Shown: positions 1-5,522 of the stretch, piece by piece
Numbering within the stretch: the stretch's first letter is position 1
Layout: each line of letters opens with the position of its first letter
The notes under the pieces: model-generated
Databases searched by the model: none
What the model saw: the letters and a program-made list of their open reading frames with translations, nothing else
What the model was told of the DNA's origin: nothing
Source: Lachnospiraceae bacterium
GTDB lineage: Bacteria; Bacillota_A; Clostridia; Lachnospirales; Lachnospiraceae
Reading direction: 5' to 3'
DNA length: 5,579 bases
Assembly: GCA_009911175.1 (NCBI GenBank)
Contig: QXWX01000193.1
Span: 1-5,579, forward strand
Made by a program: the position numbers and the translations under genes

Positions 1-43
1 CAGCATTGGCATAAGTGTTTTTCTTATGCAGAAATTTTGCCAT
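1..43 (-). CDS. Possible start of a further minus-strand ORF, cut by the left edge
   Basis: Reading leftward from an ATG at 43-41, fourteen codons stay open to the window edge (MAKFLHKKNTYANA). I do not recognise the protein. No Shine-Dalgarno sequence is visible just upstream, and the codons overlap the small hairpin at 9-29, so this may be chance. It is listed because it lies directly after the truncated ATPase on the same strand and could be the next gene, or the gene into which the sequence junction leads. Confidence 0.2.
   Translation of the reverse strand, partial: MAKFLHKKNTYANA
9..29. repeat. Small perfect inverted repeat (7-bp arms, 7-base loop)
   Basis: GCATAAG at 9-15 and CTTATGC at 23-29 are perfect inverted copies around a TGTTTTT loop. 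No T-run follows on the minus strand, so it is a poor intrinsic terminator for the ATPase fragment ending at 61. It could be part of a recombination-site or repeat structure continuing beyond the left edge, or chance in an AT-rich stretch. Confidence 0.35.
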
Positions 44-60
44 TTTGCGTCAAAAAATAT

Positions 61-381
61 TTATAAGTGGCCTAATTCACCCAAAAGAATAATTGCATTC
101 AACCCATCGTCTCGTATTTTAACACGTGAACTCACATAATCTTCATTAAACACATGAATACACTGCGTATCCACAAAAGCCATATCTTTTTCATCAAGTA
201 ATGTGGCTTGGATTATATCATCAACTACATCCCCTTTTGCCTTACGCACAGCATTAGAAATAGTACTTTTTCCAGAGCCATTTTTCCCGTAAAGAACTGA
301 TATTCTATCTTCATTCATAAATAATTTCAGCTCTTTTTCTTCATTAAAAAAGCCCCCTTTAAACTTTATCTTTTTTAGCAT
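61..381 (-). pseudogene. Truncated AAA-family ATPase (RloC / AAA_13-like), N-terminal fragment
   Basis: This 106-residue product is the N-terminal nucleotide-binding part of a large ATPase. It shows a perfect Walker A, GKNGSGKST, at residues 32-40, preceded by the beta-strand RISVLYG. The later HVFNEDYV (about 76-83) and the ILLGE stretch (about 98-102) are typical of the AAA_13 group, which includes the anticodon nuclease RloC and related defence ATPases. Full-length members run to several hundred residues with a long coiled coil, signature motif and Walker B. All of that is missing here. Family-like sequence ends at ILLGE and a short unrelated tail, LGHL, precedes the TAA at 63-61. The start is secure: GGGAGGA at 386-392 sits five bases from the ATG, and the recombinase tail gene ends 13 bases upstream, so they were probably co-transcribed. 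It should bind ATP poorly or not at all without the C-terminal half. The ATPase family call is firm, the RloC-like label less so. Confidence 0.75.
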
Positions 382-394
382 TTTATCCTCCCAT

Positions 395-844
395 TTAAAT
401 CATTTGAAAATATTTGAACGCATTTTTTATTGCATTTTCTTTTTCTTCTGTGCAGTTTGGCCGCTTAACATTTTCGTTCTTTGCCGTATTATAATTCTCA
501 CGCTCGATAATACCACACTTTGCTTTAATCTGAGCAATATTCAAACTGGATACTTTCAATCCGTATTTATCAAGCACATACTGTTTAATTTCCGCATAAG
601 TGGCTTTGCTCTCCGCAGCCGTCAAATCAAGCTCGCTCATTTCCAATTCCACTTCTATATTCTGTTTTGTATGAAGTTTTGAAAGCAACACGATACTTTC
701 GACTGTATTTTCATTGAGCAACCGAATTTCCTTACCAACCTCACCATCATAATACACTGGAAAGTTAAAGTTTATCTGCTTCAGCATGCGTCCATTATCC
801 AACTTTTCCGGATAAATTTCAACGCTTTCTATAAAGTCTCTCAA
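395..844 (-). CDS. C-terminal tail of serine recombinase R2, separated by a frameshift
   Basis: The 149 residues align along their length with the C-terminal part of recombinase R1 (R1 residues about 351-480): FIESVEIYPE here against FIERIEVYPE there, then a shared module with ATYAEIKQYV, KVSSLNIAQIK, NYN and a final FQMI. It is therefore the detached end of R2, not an independent gene. The frame opens with TTG at 844-842, overlapping the R2 stop as TTGA. Inserting one A would restore GAA TTT ATG AGA, reading KKEFMRDFIESVEIYPE continuously, as expected for the family. The upstream AGAAGGA, which encodes the KKE of R2, could act as a ribosome site four bases from TTG, so coupled re-initiation could make a separate tail polypeptide. 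Alternatives are a sequencing error or simple inactivation. It ends 13 bases before the ATPase start. Confidence 0.75.
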   Translation of the reverse strand: MRDFIESVEIYPEKLDNGRMLKQINFNFPVYYDGEVGKEIRLLNENTVESIVLLSKLHTKQNIEVELEMSELDLTAAESKATYAEIKQYVLDKYGLKVSSLNIAQIKAKCGIIERENYNTAKNENVKRPNCTEEKENAIKNAFKYFQMI

Positions 845-2352
845 AATTCCTTCTTTTCAAGGTCCGTCAGCCGGTAATACAGCCTGTCAAAATTCGCCAG
901 GATTTTGTAAAGCTGCTTTGCCGTAATCTGCTTCTCATAGGCTCCGTTTATCTGGCTATCAATATCTGCGATCGTATCCTCCAGTTCAGATGCCTTATCA
1001 TACAGATTATCCAGCCTGTCCTGCATGTCTTGATACTTGCGGTCATAATGTTTATCGGACACATCCAGCTTATCCAGCATATCCGTCAGCTTCGTCTTCG
1101 CCCCAATCACCTGCCGCAAATGTTTCTTAAGCTGTTCCCGCTCCGTCTCCAGTGTGCTCACATCCACCCTCTCCGACATCTTCCGCAGGACAAATTCTTT
1201 CCACTGTTCATTCGCCGCCATATCCAGAATCACATTCTCCACTTCCCGGTTAAACTCACTCTGGTTGATCGACGGCTTGAAATCACAGAAATGTTCCTCA
1301 TCAATTTTCTTCCTGTGCTGGCACCTGTAATAAAAATCATCCTTGTATTCGCCGGTCTTCTTATTCTTCCGCCGCCGGACAGTCCCGGCAAACCCCTTGC
1401 CGCAGACCGGACAGATAACCAACCCCGACAACAGGTGCTCATGATCCAGGCTGTGTGTCTTATTCCACTTGACACCCGTTTCCTTCCGTCTCTCCTGCGC
1501 CGCCGTCCACAATTCTCCATCAATGATCGCCTCATGCCTTCCGTCCGTGACCATGTAATCCTCCACCTGAACCCGGTGGTATTCATCCCTGGTTCCTTTC
1601 ACCCGTTCCGTGGTACTCTTTCCATAAGTGATTTTCCCGATATACACCGGATTGTCCAGCACCCGCATGATGAGCCCCCGAGAAAAATAATTCAGTTCAA
1701 ACTCCCTATTCTTCTGCTTTGCATATCCCCTCTGGTTCAGGTAATTGCAGATAGAATCCGCTCCCATGCCTTCGTGGACAAATTTCTCATAAATGATTTT
1801 TACAACCGCCGCTTCTTCCGGCTCCACCATCAGGGTACTTGTCTTAGAATCCAGCCTATACCCGAAAGGCGCCAGCCCGCCGTTCCATTTCCCTTCCCTC
1901 GCTTTCTGCTTCCTGCCTTCCATCGTCTGCACCAGGATATTCTCCCGCTCAATCTCCGCCACCGCGGACAGGACAGTGATGGTCAGCTTACCGGAATCCT
2001 TTGATGAATCAATGCCGTCCTCCACGCAAATCAGGTTCACGCCAAAGTCCTGTATATACTGCAGGGAATTCAGCACATCCGCCGCATTCCTCCCAAATCT
2101 TGACAACTTGAACACCAGTATATAATCCACCCCGTCTCTGTCATCCGCAACATCCCGGAGCATCTGGGAAAATTCCGGGCGTCCGGTGATATTCTTCCCC
2201 GATTTCCCCGCATCACAATATTCCCGTACAATATCCATCTTCTGAAATTCCGCAAACTTTGTCAGCCGGTCCTTCTGGGCTTCCAGGCTGTACCCATCCA
2301 CCTGCATCGCCGTAGAAACCCTCATATAGATATAACATTTCTTCCTCTTCAT
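841..2352 (-). CDS. Large serine recombinase R2 (site-specific recombinase), lacking its C-terminal tail
   Basis: A 503-residue large serine recombinase of the type that integrates and excises mobile elements. The N-terminal resolvase domain (about 5-150) has YMRVST with the nucleophilic Ser13, GYSLEAQ, the arginine motif KLSRFGRN (about 83-90) and AEIERENI of the long linking helix. The recombinase DNA-binding domain follows (about 160-275, with GLAPFGYRLD and NPVYIGKITYGK). Next comes a zinc ribbon with CPVC at 314-317, Cys344 and Cys356, and then a coiled coil (about 395-475). It stops at KKEF, where a family member continues with another 145 or so residues, found at 395-844 in another frame. 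I chose ATG at 2352 over GTG at 2355 because it overlaps the R1 stop as TGATG and has GGGGGA seven bases upstream. Translation is probably coupled to R1. Catalysis looks intact, but loss of the tail may impair DNA binding or synapsis. Confidence 0.9.
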   Translation of the reverse strand: MKRKKCYIYMRVSTAMQVDGYSLEAQKDRLTKFAEFQKMDIVREYCDAGKSGKNITGRPEFSQMLRDVADDRDGVDYILVFKLSRFGRNAADVLNSLQYIQDFGVNLICVEDGIDSSKDSGKLTITVLSAVAEIERENILVQTMEGRKQKAREGKWNGGLAPFGYRLDSKTSTLMVEPEEAAVVKIIYEKFVHEGMGADSICNYLNQRGYAKQKNREFELNYFSRGLIMRVLDNPVYIGKITYGKSTTERVKGTRDEYHRVQVEDYMVTDGRHEAIIDGELWTAAQERRKETGVKWNKTHSLDHEHLLSGLVICPVCGKGFAGTVRRRKNKKTGEYKDDFYYRCQHRKKIDEEHFCDFKPSINQSEFNREVENVILDMAANEQWKEFVLRKMSERVDVSTLETEREQLKKHLRQVIGAKTKLTDMLDKLDVSDKHYDRKYQDMQDRLDNLYDKASELEDTIADIDSQINGAYEKQITAKQLYKILANFDRLYYRLTDLEKKEF

Positions 2353-3833
2353 CACAAATCCCCCTGCTCTTTCATCTCCACATCCGTGTCCAGCATCTTA
2401 TAATGCTTCAGCGCATCTACGATGAATCCTTCCTTATCTTTCGGGCAGACCGGAACCCTTGCATTCGTTTTCTTTGACACATTGTAGTTCTTCCCCAAAT
2501 CCAACCCATATTTTCTCTTCACCTGGGCAATATATAAAGAGGAAACTTTTGCACCGAACTTCTCCGAAACATATTTGCGGATCTGTGCATATGTCGCTTT
2601 TGCCTCAGATGCCGTCAGTCCCAATTCTCCACAATCCAAAGTGAACACTACCTGCTCATCCGGCGCTTTATCCTCTTTCAAATCTTCTTCCCCATAAAAC
2701 ACCGGGAACCGGAAAGCAATGCTTTTTATAATCTTCCCATCCGGATGCTCCGGATAAACTTCTATTCTCTCAATAAAAAACCTATACATTTTCCGCCGCT
2801 CCTCACAGGACATATGCCCATACAGCTTCCCCATGTGTTCCAGAAGCCTCTTAATCCTGTCCGCCGCCTGGGTGCCCTGCTTTGCTGCAGAAAGTTTTTT
2901 CATCTTCCTTTCCATTTCGGCCTCTGCCTTCTCAATACGGTCATACACCCGGTCAATCTCTCCCTGGAGTTTTTCATAATCTTTATCATAATCATCATCC
3001 AGAAAATCCAGGTTATCCAAGTCTTCCCCCAGTTTTCTCTTTTTCATCTCCTCTGACCGTATCGTTTTCCTCAGCTTTTTCAGTTCTGTCTCCAGCCTGT
3101 CCATAACATCCGTATTTTCCAGATGATGCAGCACCCTCTCCCGGAATACAGAAAGCATTGTCAGGCCGCTCACTATCTCAAAAACCGCGCCGTCCACTTT
3201 CTCCTGATTATAGGTATGGCTGAAATCACATACCCGGCCATTGCATTTCCTATTATTATTACAGCCATAATAGTAAAGAGTTTTGTAATATCCGCCATGA
3301 TTGTGGTTGATGCTCTTATTCTTTTTTGCAATCATCCCACTTCCACACTTCGGACATTTGACCAGCCCTGACAAAAGACTAATCCGCTCCGGTTCTTCTG
3401 TCTTTTTGCTACGTCCCTTATGCCTCTCCCTCTTCATCCTTACGAAGTGCCACTGCTCCGGCGTGACAAGCGGCTCATGGCTCCCGTCCACTACAATGAC
3501 ATCCTCCACGCATACCAGGTCAACCTCGCAATCTGTAAGCAGCTGCATGGATTTCAGCACATCTGCCGCATTCCTTCCAAACCTTGACAGCTTGAACACC
3601 AGAACAAAAGAAACCCCATCCTTTTCGCATACGATGTCATCCAGCATCTGCTGGAACACTGGTCTGCCCTTGATGCTCCTGCCGGATTTCCCTGCGTCAC
3701 AGTATTCCCCGGCTATTTCCAGTTCCCTGTAGGCCGCATACCCCCTCAGTTTTTCCGTCTGTGCCTCCAGGCTGTACCCCTCAATCTGAGCAGCCGTGGA
3801 AACCCTTGTGTAAAGATAACATTTCTTCTTCAT
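2352..3833 (-). CDS. Large serine recombinase R1 with a large internal in-frame deletion, probably inactive
   Basis: This 493-residue paralogue of R2 starts with MKKKCYLYTRVST (nucleophile Ser12), GYSLEAQ and KLSRFGRN (about 81-88). After CVED (108-111) it jumps to VIVVDGSHEPLVTPEQW, which matches R2 beyond its residue 265. About 153 codons are missing: the end of the catalytic domain with its linking helix, and most of the recombinase DNA-binding domain. The zinc ribbon (CPKC at 160-163, Cys191, Cys202), coiled coil (about 240-320) and conserved C-terminal module (about 400-480) remain. The reading frame is open, so a protein is likely made, but strand exchange is unlikely. An open frame continues up to an ATG at 3965, but those 44 extra residues have no family resemblance and span the promoter at 3877-3905. 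I therefore chose ATG at 3833, where family homology begins and a weak AAGTGAG lies nine bases upstream. It overlaps R2 by one base. Confidence 0.85.
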   Translation of the reverse strand: MKKKCYLYTRVSTAAQIEGYSLEAQTEKLRGYAAYRELEIAGEYCDAGKSGRSIKGRPVFQQMLDDIVCEKDGVSFVLVFKLSRFGRNAADVLKSMQLLTDCEVDLVCVEDVIVVDGSHEPLVTPEQWHFVRMKRERHKGRSKKTEEPERISLLSGLVKCPKCGSGMIAKKNKSINHNHGGYYKTLYYYGCNNNRKCNGRVCDFSHTYNQEKVDGAVFEIVSGLTMLSVFRERVLHHLENTDVMDRLETELKKLRKTIRSEEMKKRKLGEDLDNLDFLDDDYDKDYEKLQGEIDRVYDRIEKAEAEMERKMKKLSAAKQGTQAADRIKRLLEHMGKLYGHMSCEERRKMYRFFIERIEVYPEHPDGKIIKSIAFRFPVFYGEEDLKEDKAPDEQVVFTLDCGELGLTASEAKATYAQIRKYVSEKFGAKVSSLYIAQVKRKYGLDLGKNYNVSKKTNARVPVCPKDKEGFIVDALKHYKMLDTDVEMKEQGDL

Positions 3834-3876
3834 TTTCGGTTGCTCACTTTCTGTTCGTCTATCTGTTACAAGAACT

Positions 3877-3905
3877 ACTATATCGGAAAACTTTTCTTTT
3901 GTCAG
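3877..3905 (-). promoter_or_regulatory. Sigma-A-type promoter of the recombinase operon
   Basis: On the minus strand, CTGACA (3905-3900, five of six matches to TTGACA) and TATAGT (3882-3877, five of six to TATAAT) are separated by exactly 17 bases. The expected transcription start near 3870 gives a leader of about 37 bases before the ATG at 3833. It lies inside the open frame upstream of R1 and is the main argument against a start at 3965. Confidence 0.65.
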
Positions 3906-3985
3906 CGCCCCAAAATAACTTTTTTCAGCAACTGCCTGAAAACTCCGGCAGAGACAGAAACACATCCCTTTTTTGCATGCTGTGA

Positions 3986-4022
3986 CATAGAAAATATGCC
4001 GATTATCTCAAATATAACCGGC
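3986..4022 (-). terminator. Probable intrinsic terminator of the two-gene small-protein operon
   Basis: Nine bases after the stop of the 57-codon gene, the minus-strand transcript can form a 9-bp stem from 4022-4014 and 4006-3998 (GCCG at the base, one G-U pair, 7-base loop). It is followed by a U-rich but imperfect AUAUUUUCUAU. The wobble pair works only in the minus-strand RNA, which fits the direction of the small genes. The tail is weak, so termination may be partial, allowing read-through into the recombinases. Confidence 0.45.
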
Positions 4023-4030
4023 AGCTTTCA

Positions 4031-4204
4031 TCATTGTTCCCTATTCTCTTTTTCCTCTGACTCCCCGGCTTCCATTTCCGCCAACACCTCCCGCCCATAT
4101 TTTTCTATCATGCGGGCTAAAAATTCCGCACAACGCTCCATCTTCAACATCACACTTCGATCGGGTGATTCAGCATTCGGTTTTATACACTTCTGTTCAT
4201 TCAT
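4031..4204 (-). CDS. Small hypothetical protein, 57 residues
   Basis: I do not recognise this protein. It starts MNEQKCIKPNAESPDRSV and continues with a predicted amphipathic helix, KMERCAEFLARMIEKYGREV, and a strongly acidic end (MEAGESEEKENREQ). No signal peptide or membrane segment is visible. It is judged real because GGGGGA stands eight bases before the ATG, inside the preceding gene, and its ATG overlaps that gene's stop as ATGA, a classic sign of translational coupling. A hairpin terminator follows nine bases after the stop. The charged helical make-up would suit a small regulatory or antitoxin-like protein. It diverges from a MazF-like gene and lies ahead of recombinases, so both an antitoxin role and a recombination accessory role are possible. 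Neither is demonstrated. Confidence 0.6.
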   Translation of the reverse strand: MNEQKCIKPNAESPDRSVMLKMERCAEFLARMIEKYGREVLAEMEAGESEEKENREQ

Positions 4205-4314
4205 CCAAATATCCCCCAGTTTTCTTTCTGGAGGTCTATGTACCTTGGAGCTGGTTTTTCCGATTTCTTATATAGCTTTTTCAAAAACTTAATTCTTTCT
4301 AATTCTTCTGACAT
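4201..4314 (-). CDS. Small hypothetical protein, 37 residues, first gene of a divergent operon
   Basis: A 37-residue basic, helical product, beginning MSEELERIKFLKKLYKK and ending ENWGIFG. I recognise no family. The frame is open further upstream to 4395, but the extra residues are hydrophobic and unlikely, and would span the promoter pair at 4331-4381. The ATG at 4314 lies about 30 bases after the predicted minus-strand transcription start. No convincing Shine-Dalgarno sequence precedes it (only CGAGAT), which lowers confidence. Its last codons carry the GGGGGA ribosome site for the 57-codon gene and the two genes share ATGA, so it may act partly as a leader peptide coupling translation of the next gene. 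Confidence 0.45.
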   Translation of the reverse strand: MSEELERIKFLKKLYKKSEKPAPRYIDLQKENWGIFG

Positions 4315-4330
4315 ATCTCGACAGAAACAC

Positions 4331-4359
4331 TTGCTATTTTCGCATCCGCTTTTTATAAT
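4331..4359 (+). promoter_or_regulatory. Promoter of the PemK/MazF-like gene
   Basis: TTGCTA at 4331-4336 (four of six to TTGACA), a 17-base spacer and a perfect TATAAT at 4354-4359. Transcription should begin near 4366, placing AAGGGGGA (4380-4387) and the ATG at 4394 in a short leader. The ATG at 4358 falls inside the -10 box and cannot be the start. Confidence 0.75.
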
Positions 4360-4381
4360 GAAAAAAGATACCATGAAACAA
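4352..4381 (-). promoter_or_regulatory. Candidate divergent promoter for the small-protein operon
   Basis: On the minus strand, TTGTTT (4381-4376, three of six) and TATAAA (4357-4352, five of six) are 18 bases apart. The -10 overlaps that of the plus-strand promoter, and the -35 touches the ribosome site of the MazF-like gene. If both are used, the two polymerases cannot bind together. This is weaker than its partner because of the poor -35. Confidence 0.4.
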
Positions 4382-4393
4382 AGGGGGAATTGC

Positions 4394-5140
4394 ATGAGAG
4401 TTGATTATAGAAAACTTGGGCAGATTGCTTTAAATCCAGCCTATCGAAACCAGCCGGCAAAGGACACAAGTGATGTTCTCGCCAATTATCTGTATCTGAT
4501 GTCAAACCTTAATGCAGATGTGGATGCCTGGTCTGCCTCTGAAATGGCAATGATCACAAACAGCTTAAACAGATGGCAGGACAAAAAGACACATGTGTAC
4601 AGCCAGAATGTTTCTGTCGGAGATATCCTGATGGTCGATTTCGGATTACGCTATGCTCCGGAACTGTCATACGGCCATCCGGCTCTTGTCTTGGAAACCT
4701 GGAATAATCTCATGTTTGTCATCCCTGCTACAAGTTCATCCTCCAAACTGGCGCAAGCATATCACCCAACAGATAATCCGAGTGGAAAATGGTATTACCG
4801 GAAAGTTGGCGCTTCAGACGGTTTTGCCCATGACTGTGTGCTCATAATCAATAACGCAAAAACCATATCCAAAACTTCCATCCTCTCACCTATGGGAAAA
4901 CTGACCTGCAACCTGCAGGACGAAACACAACTGTTCCGTGAAGTAAAATACACCCTTTTGGAACATCTGTTTCATAGAGAATGGGCAGCAAACCAAAATC
5001 TTATTCATGCATATGATAAATTACAAACCGATTTTAATACCTTGAAAAATGCCAAAGACGCGGCGGAAGCTAAAATTCATGAGTTAGAACAGCAGATAAA
5101 AAATTTACAGCCAAAATCCATTGACAATCAATCGAAATAA
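4394..5140 (+). CDS. PemK/MazF-family (type II toxin-like) protein with N-terminal extension and C-terminal coiled coil
   Basis: A 248-residue protein whose core (about 72-200) fits the PemK/MazF fold: SVGDILMVDFG opens the first strand, GHPALVLE is the strand after the S1-S2 loop, FVIPATSSSSK carries the conserved Thr/Ser loop, and DCVLIINNAKTISK followed by SPMGKL matches the later strands. MazF-family toxins are endoribonucleases that cleave mRNA and are neutralised by a partner. Here the Arg usual in GxRPxxVI is His94, so activity is uncertain. At 248 residues it is about twice the size of a minimal MazF, with an unassigned N-terminal part (1-70) and a predicted coiled coil (about 200-240). 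The start at 4394 is set by AAGGGGGA six bases upstream and by the promoter at 4331-4359. The longer frame to 4238 is rejected. No antitoxin gene precedes it on this strand. A terminator follows at 5218. Confidence 0.8.
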   Translation: MRVDYRKLGQIALNPAYRNQPAKDTSDVLANYLYLMSNLNADVDAWSASEMAMITNSLNRWQDKKTHVYSQNVSVGDILMVDFGLRYAPELSYGHPALVLETWNNLMFVIPATSSSSKLAQAYHPTDNPSGKWYYRKVGASDGFAHDCVLIINNAKTISKTSILSPMGKLTCNLQDETQLFREVKYTLLEHLFHREWAANQNLIHAYDKLQTDFNTLKNAKDAAEAKIHELEQQIKNLQPKSIDNQSK

Positions 5141-5217
5141 TTGTAGAATTTATTTAACAGAAAATGATTAAAATATTACGTCTGAGGACATAATATAGAT
5201 TGTACGCCGAAGGGCAC

Positions 5218-5248
5218 GGGCACCTATTATGGTGTCCATTTTTTTTTT
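5218..5248 (+). terminator. Intrinsic terminator of the PemK/MazF-like gene
   Basis: GGGCACC (5218-5224) and GGTGTCC (5231-5237) form a 7-bp stem with one G-U pair around a TATTAT loop. One A and ten consecutive T (5239-5248) follow. It lies 77 bases after the stop of the MazF-like gene on the same strand. Confidence 0.8.
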
Positions 5249-5352
5249 AGATTTTACAGTAAAAATGACGGCACAGCACGCCCAAACCAGATACGCCATG
5301 CCGCCCCATATTCCCCCTATGCTCTTACACCCGCTCGCAGAATGACAATGTG

Positions 5353-5367
5353 TAAAACGGCGTTTTA
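5353..5367. repeat. 15-base palindrome, possible operator
   Basis: TAAAACG and CGTTTTA are perfect 7-base arms around a single G. The size and symmetry suit a dimeric DNA-binding protein, but no promoter or gene is visible next to it, so function is unknown. Confidence 0.35.
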
Positions 5368-5414
5368 AAATCCCCAGCTACTGCAAATATACCGCAAATT
5401 AATTTCTTAAACAT

Positions 5415-5473
5415 AAAAAAGTAACCACAGAAATATGCTGTATTTTCCCGCACATTCCTGTGGTTCCCTTTTT
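5415..5473. terminator. Terminator-like inverted repeat, possibly bidirectional
   Basis: AACCACAG (5423-5430) and CTGTGGTT (5458-5465) are perfect 8-base arms. Six A (5415-5420) flank the left side and five T (5469-5473) the right, which gives a T-run on either strand. The 27-base loop is long for a classical terminator. It could serve converging genes or be a relic of a mobile-element end. Confidence 0.45.
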
Positions 5474-5522
5474 ATAATGCAAATATGTCCGATAAGATCA
5501 TTGTTAGGATGAAATCATGGAA

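Noticed and set aside
594..609. GCCACTTAT (minus strand) occurs both here and at the ATPase breakpoint near 63-73, suggesting a shared recombination core
   Set aside because: Only nine bases match. Here they encode the conserved KATYA of the recombinase module, and the flanks do not match, so chance is the simpler explanation.
1030..2004. 324-codon plus-strand frame opposite R2, and similar plus-strand frames between 2459 and 3732
   Set aside because: These are shadows of the recombinase genes on the minus strand. Their products are Pro/His/Leu-rich and no known family is evident.
3834..3965. N-terminal 44-residue extension of R1 from an ATG at 3965
   Set aside because: The extension has no recombinase resemblance and covers the near-consensus promoter at 3877-3905. 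The only purine-rich stretch, AAAAAAGGG, abuts the ATG with no spacing.
3840..4292. 150-codon plus-strand frame
   Set aside because: It is antisense to the recombinase promoter and the two small genes, has no ribosome site, and its composition (Ser/Phe/Cys-rich) is typical of a shadow frame.
4238..4393. Longer version of the MazF-like protein starting at 4238, 4358 or 4373
   Set aside because: The promoter and ribosome site point to 4394. The 4358 ATG lies inside the -10 box, the 4373 ATG lacks a ribosome site, and the 4238 start overlaps two opposite-strand genes.
5171..5302. Minus-strand frame of about 43 codons (MAYLVWACCAVIFTV, then KSKKK) resembling a small membrane toxin
   Set aside because: The lysines come from the terminator T-run and the rest reads through its stem. 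The ribosome site is badly spaced, and there is no promoter.
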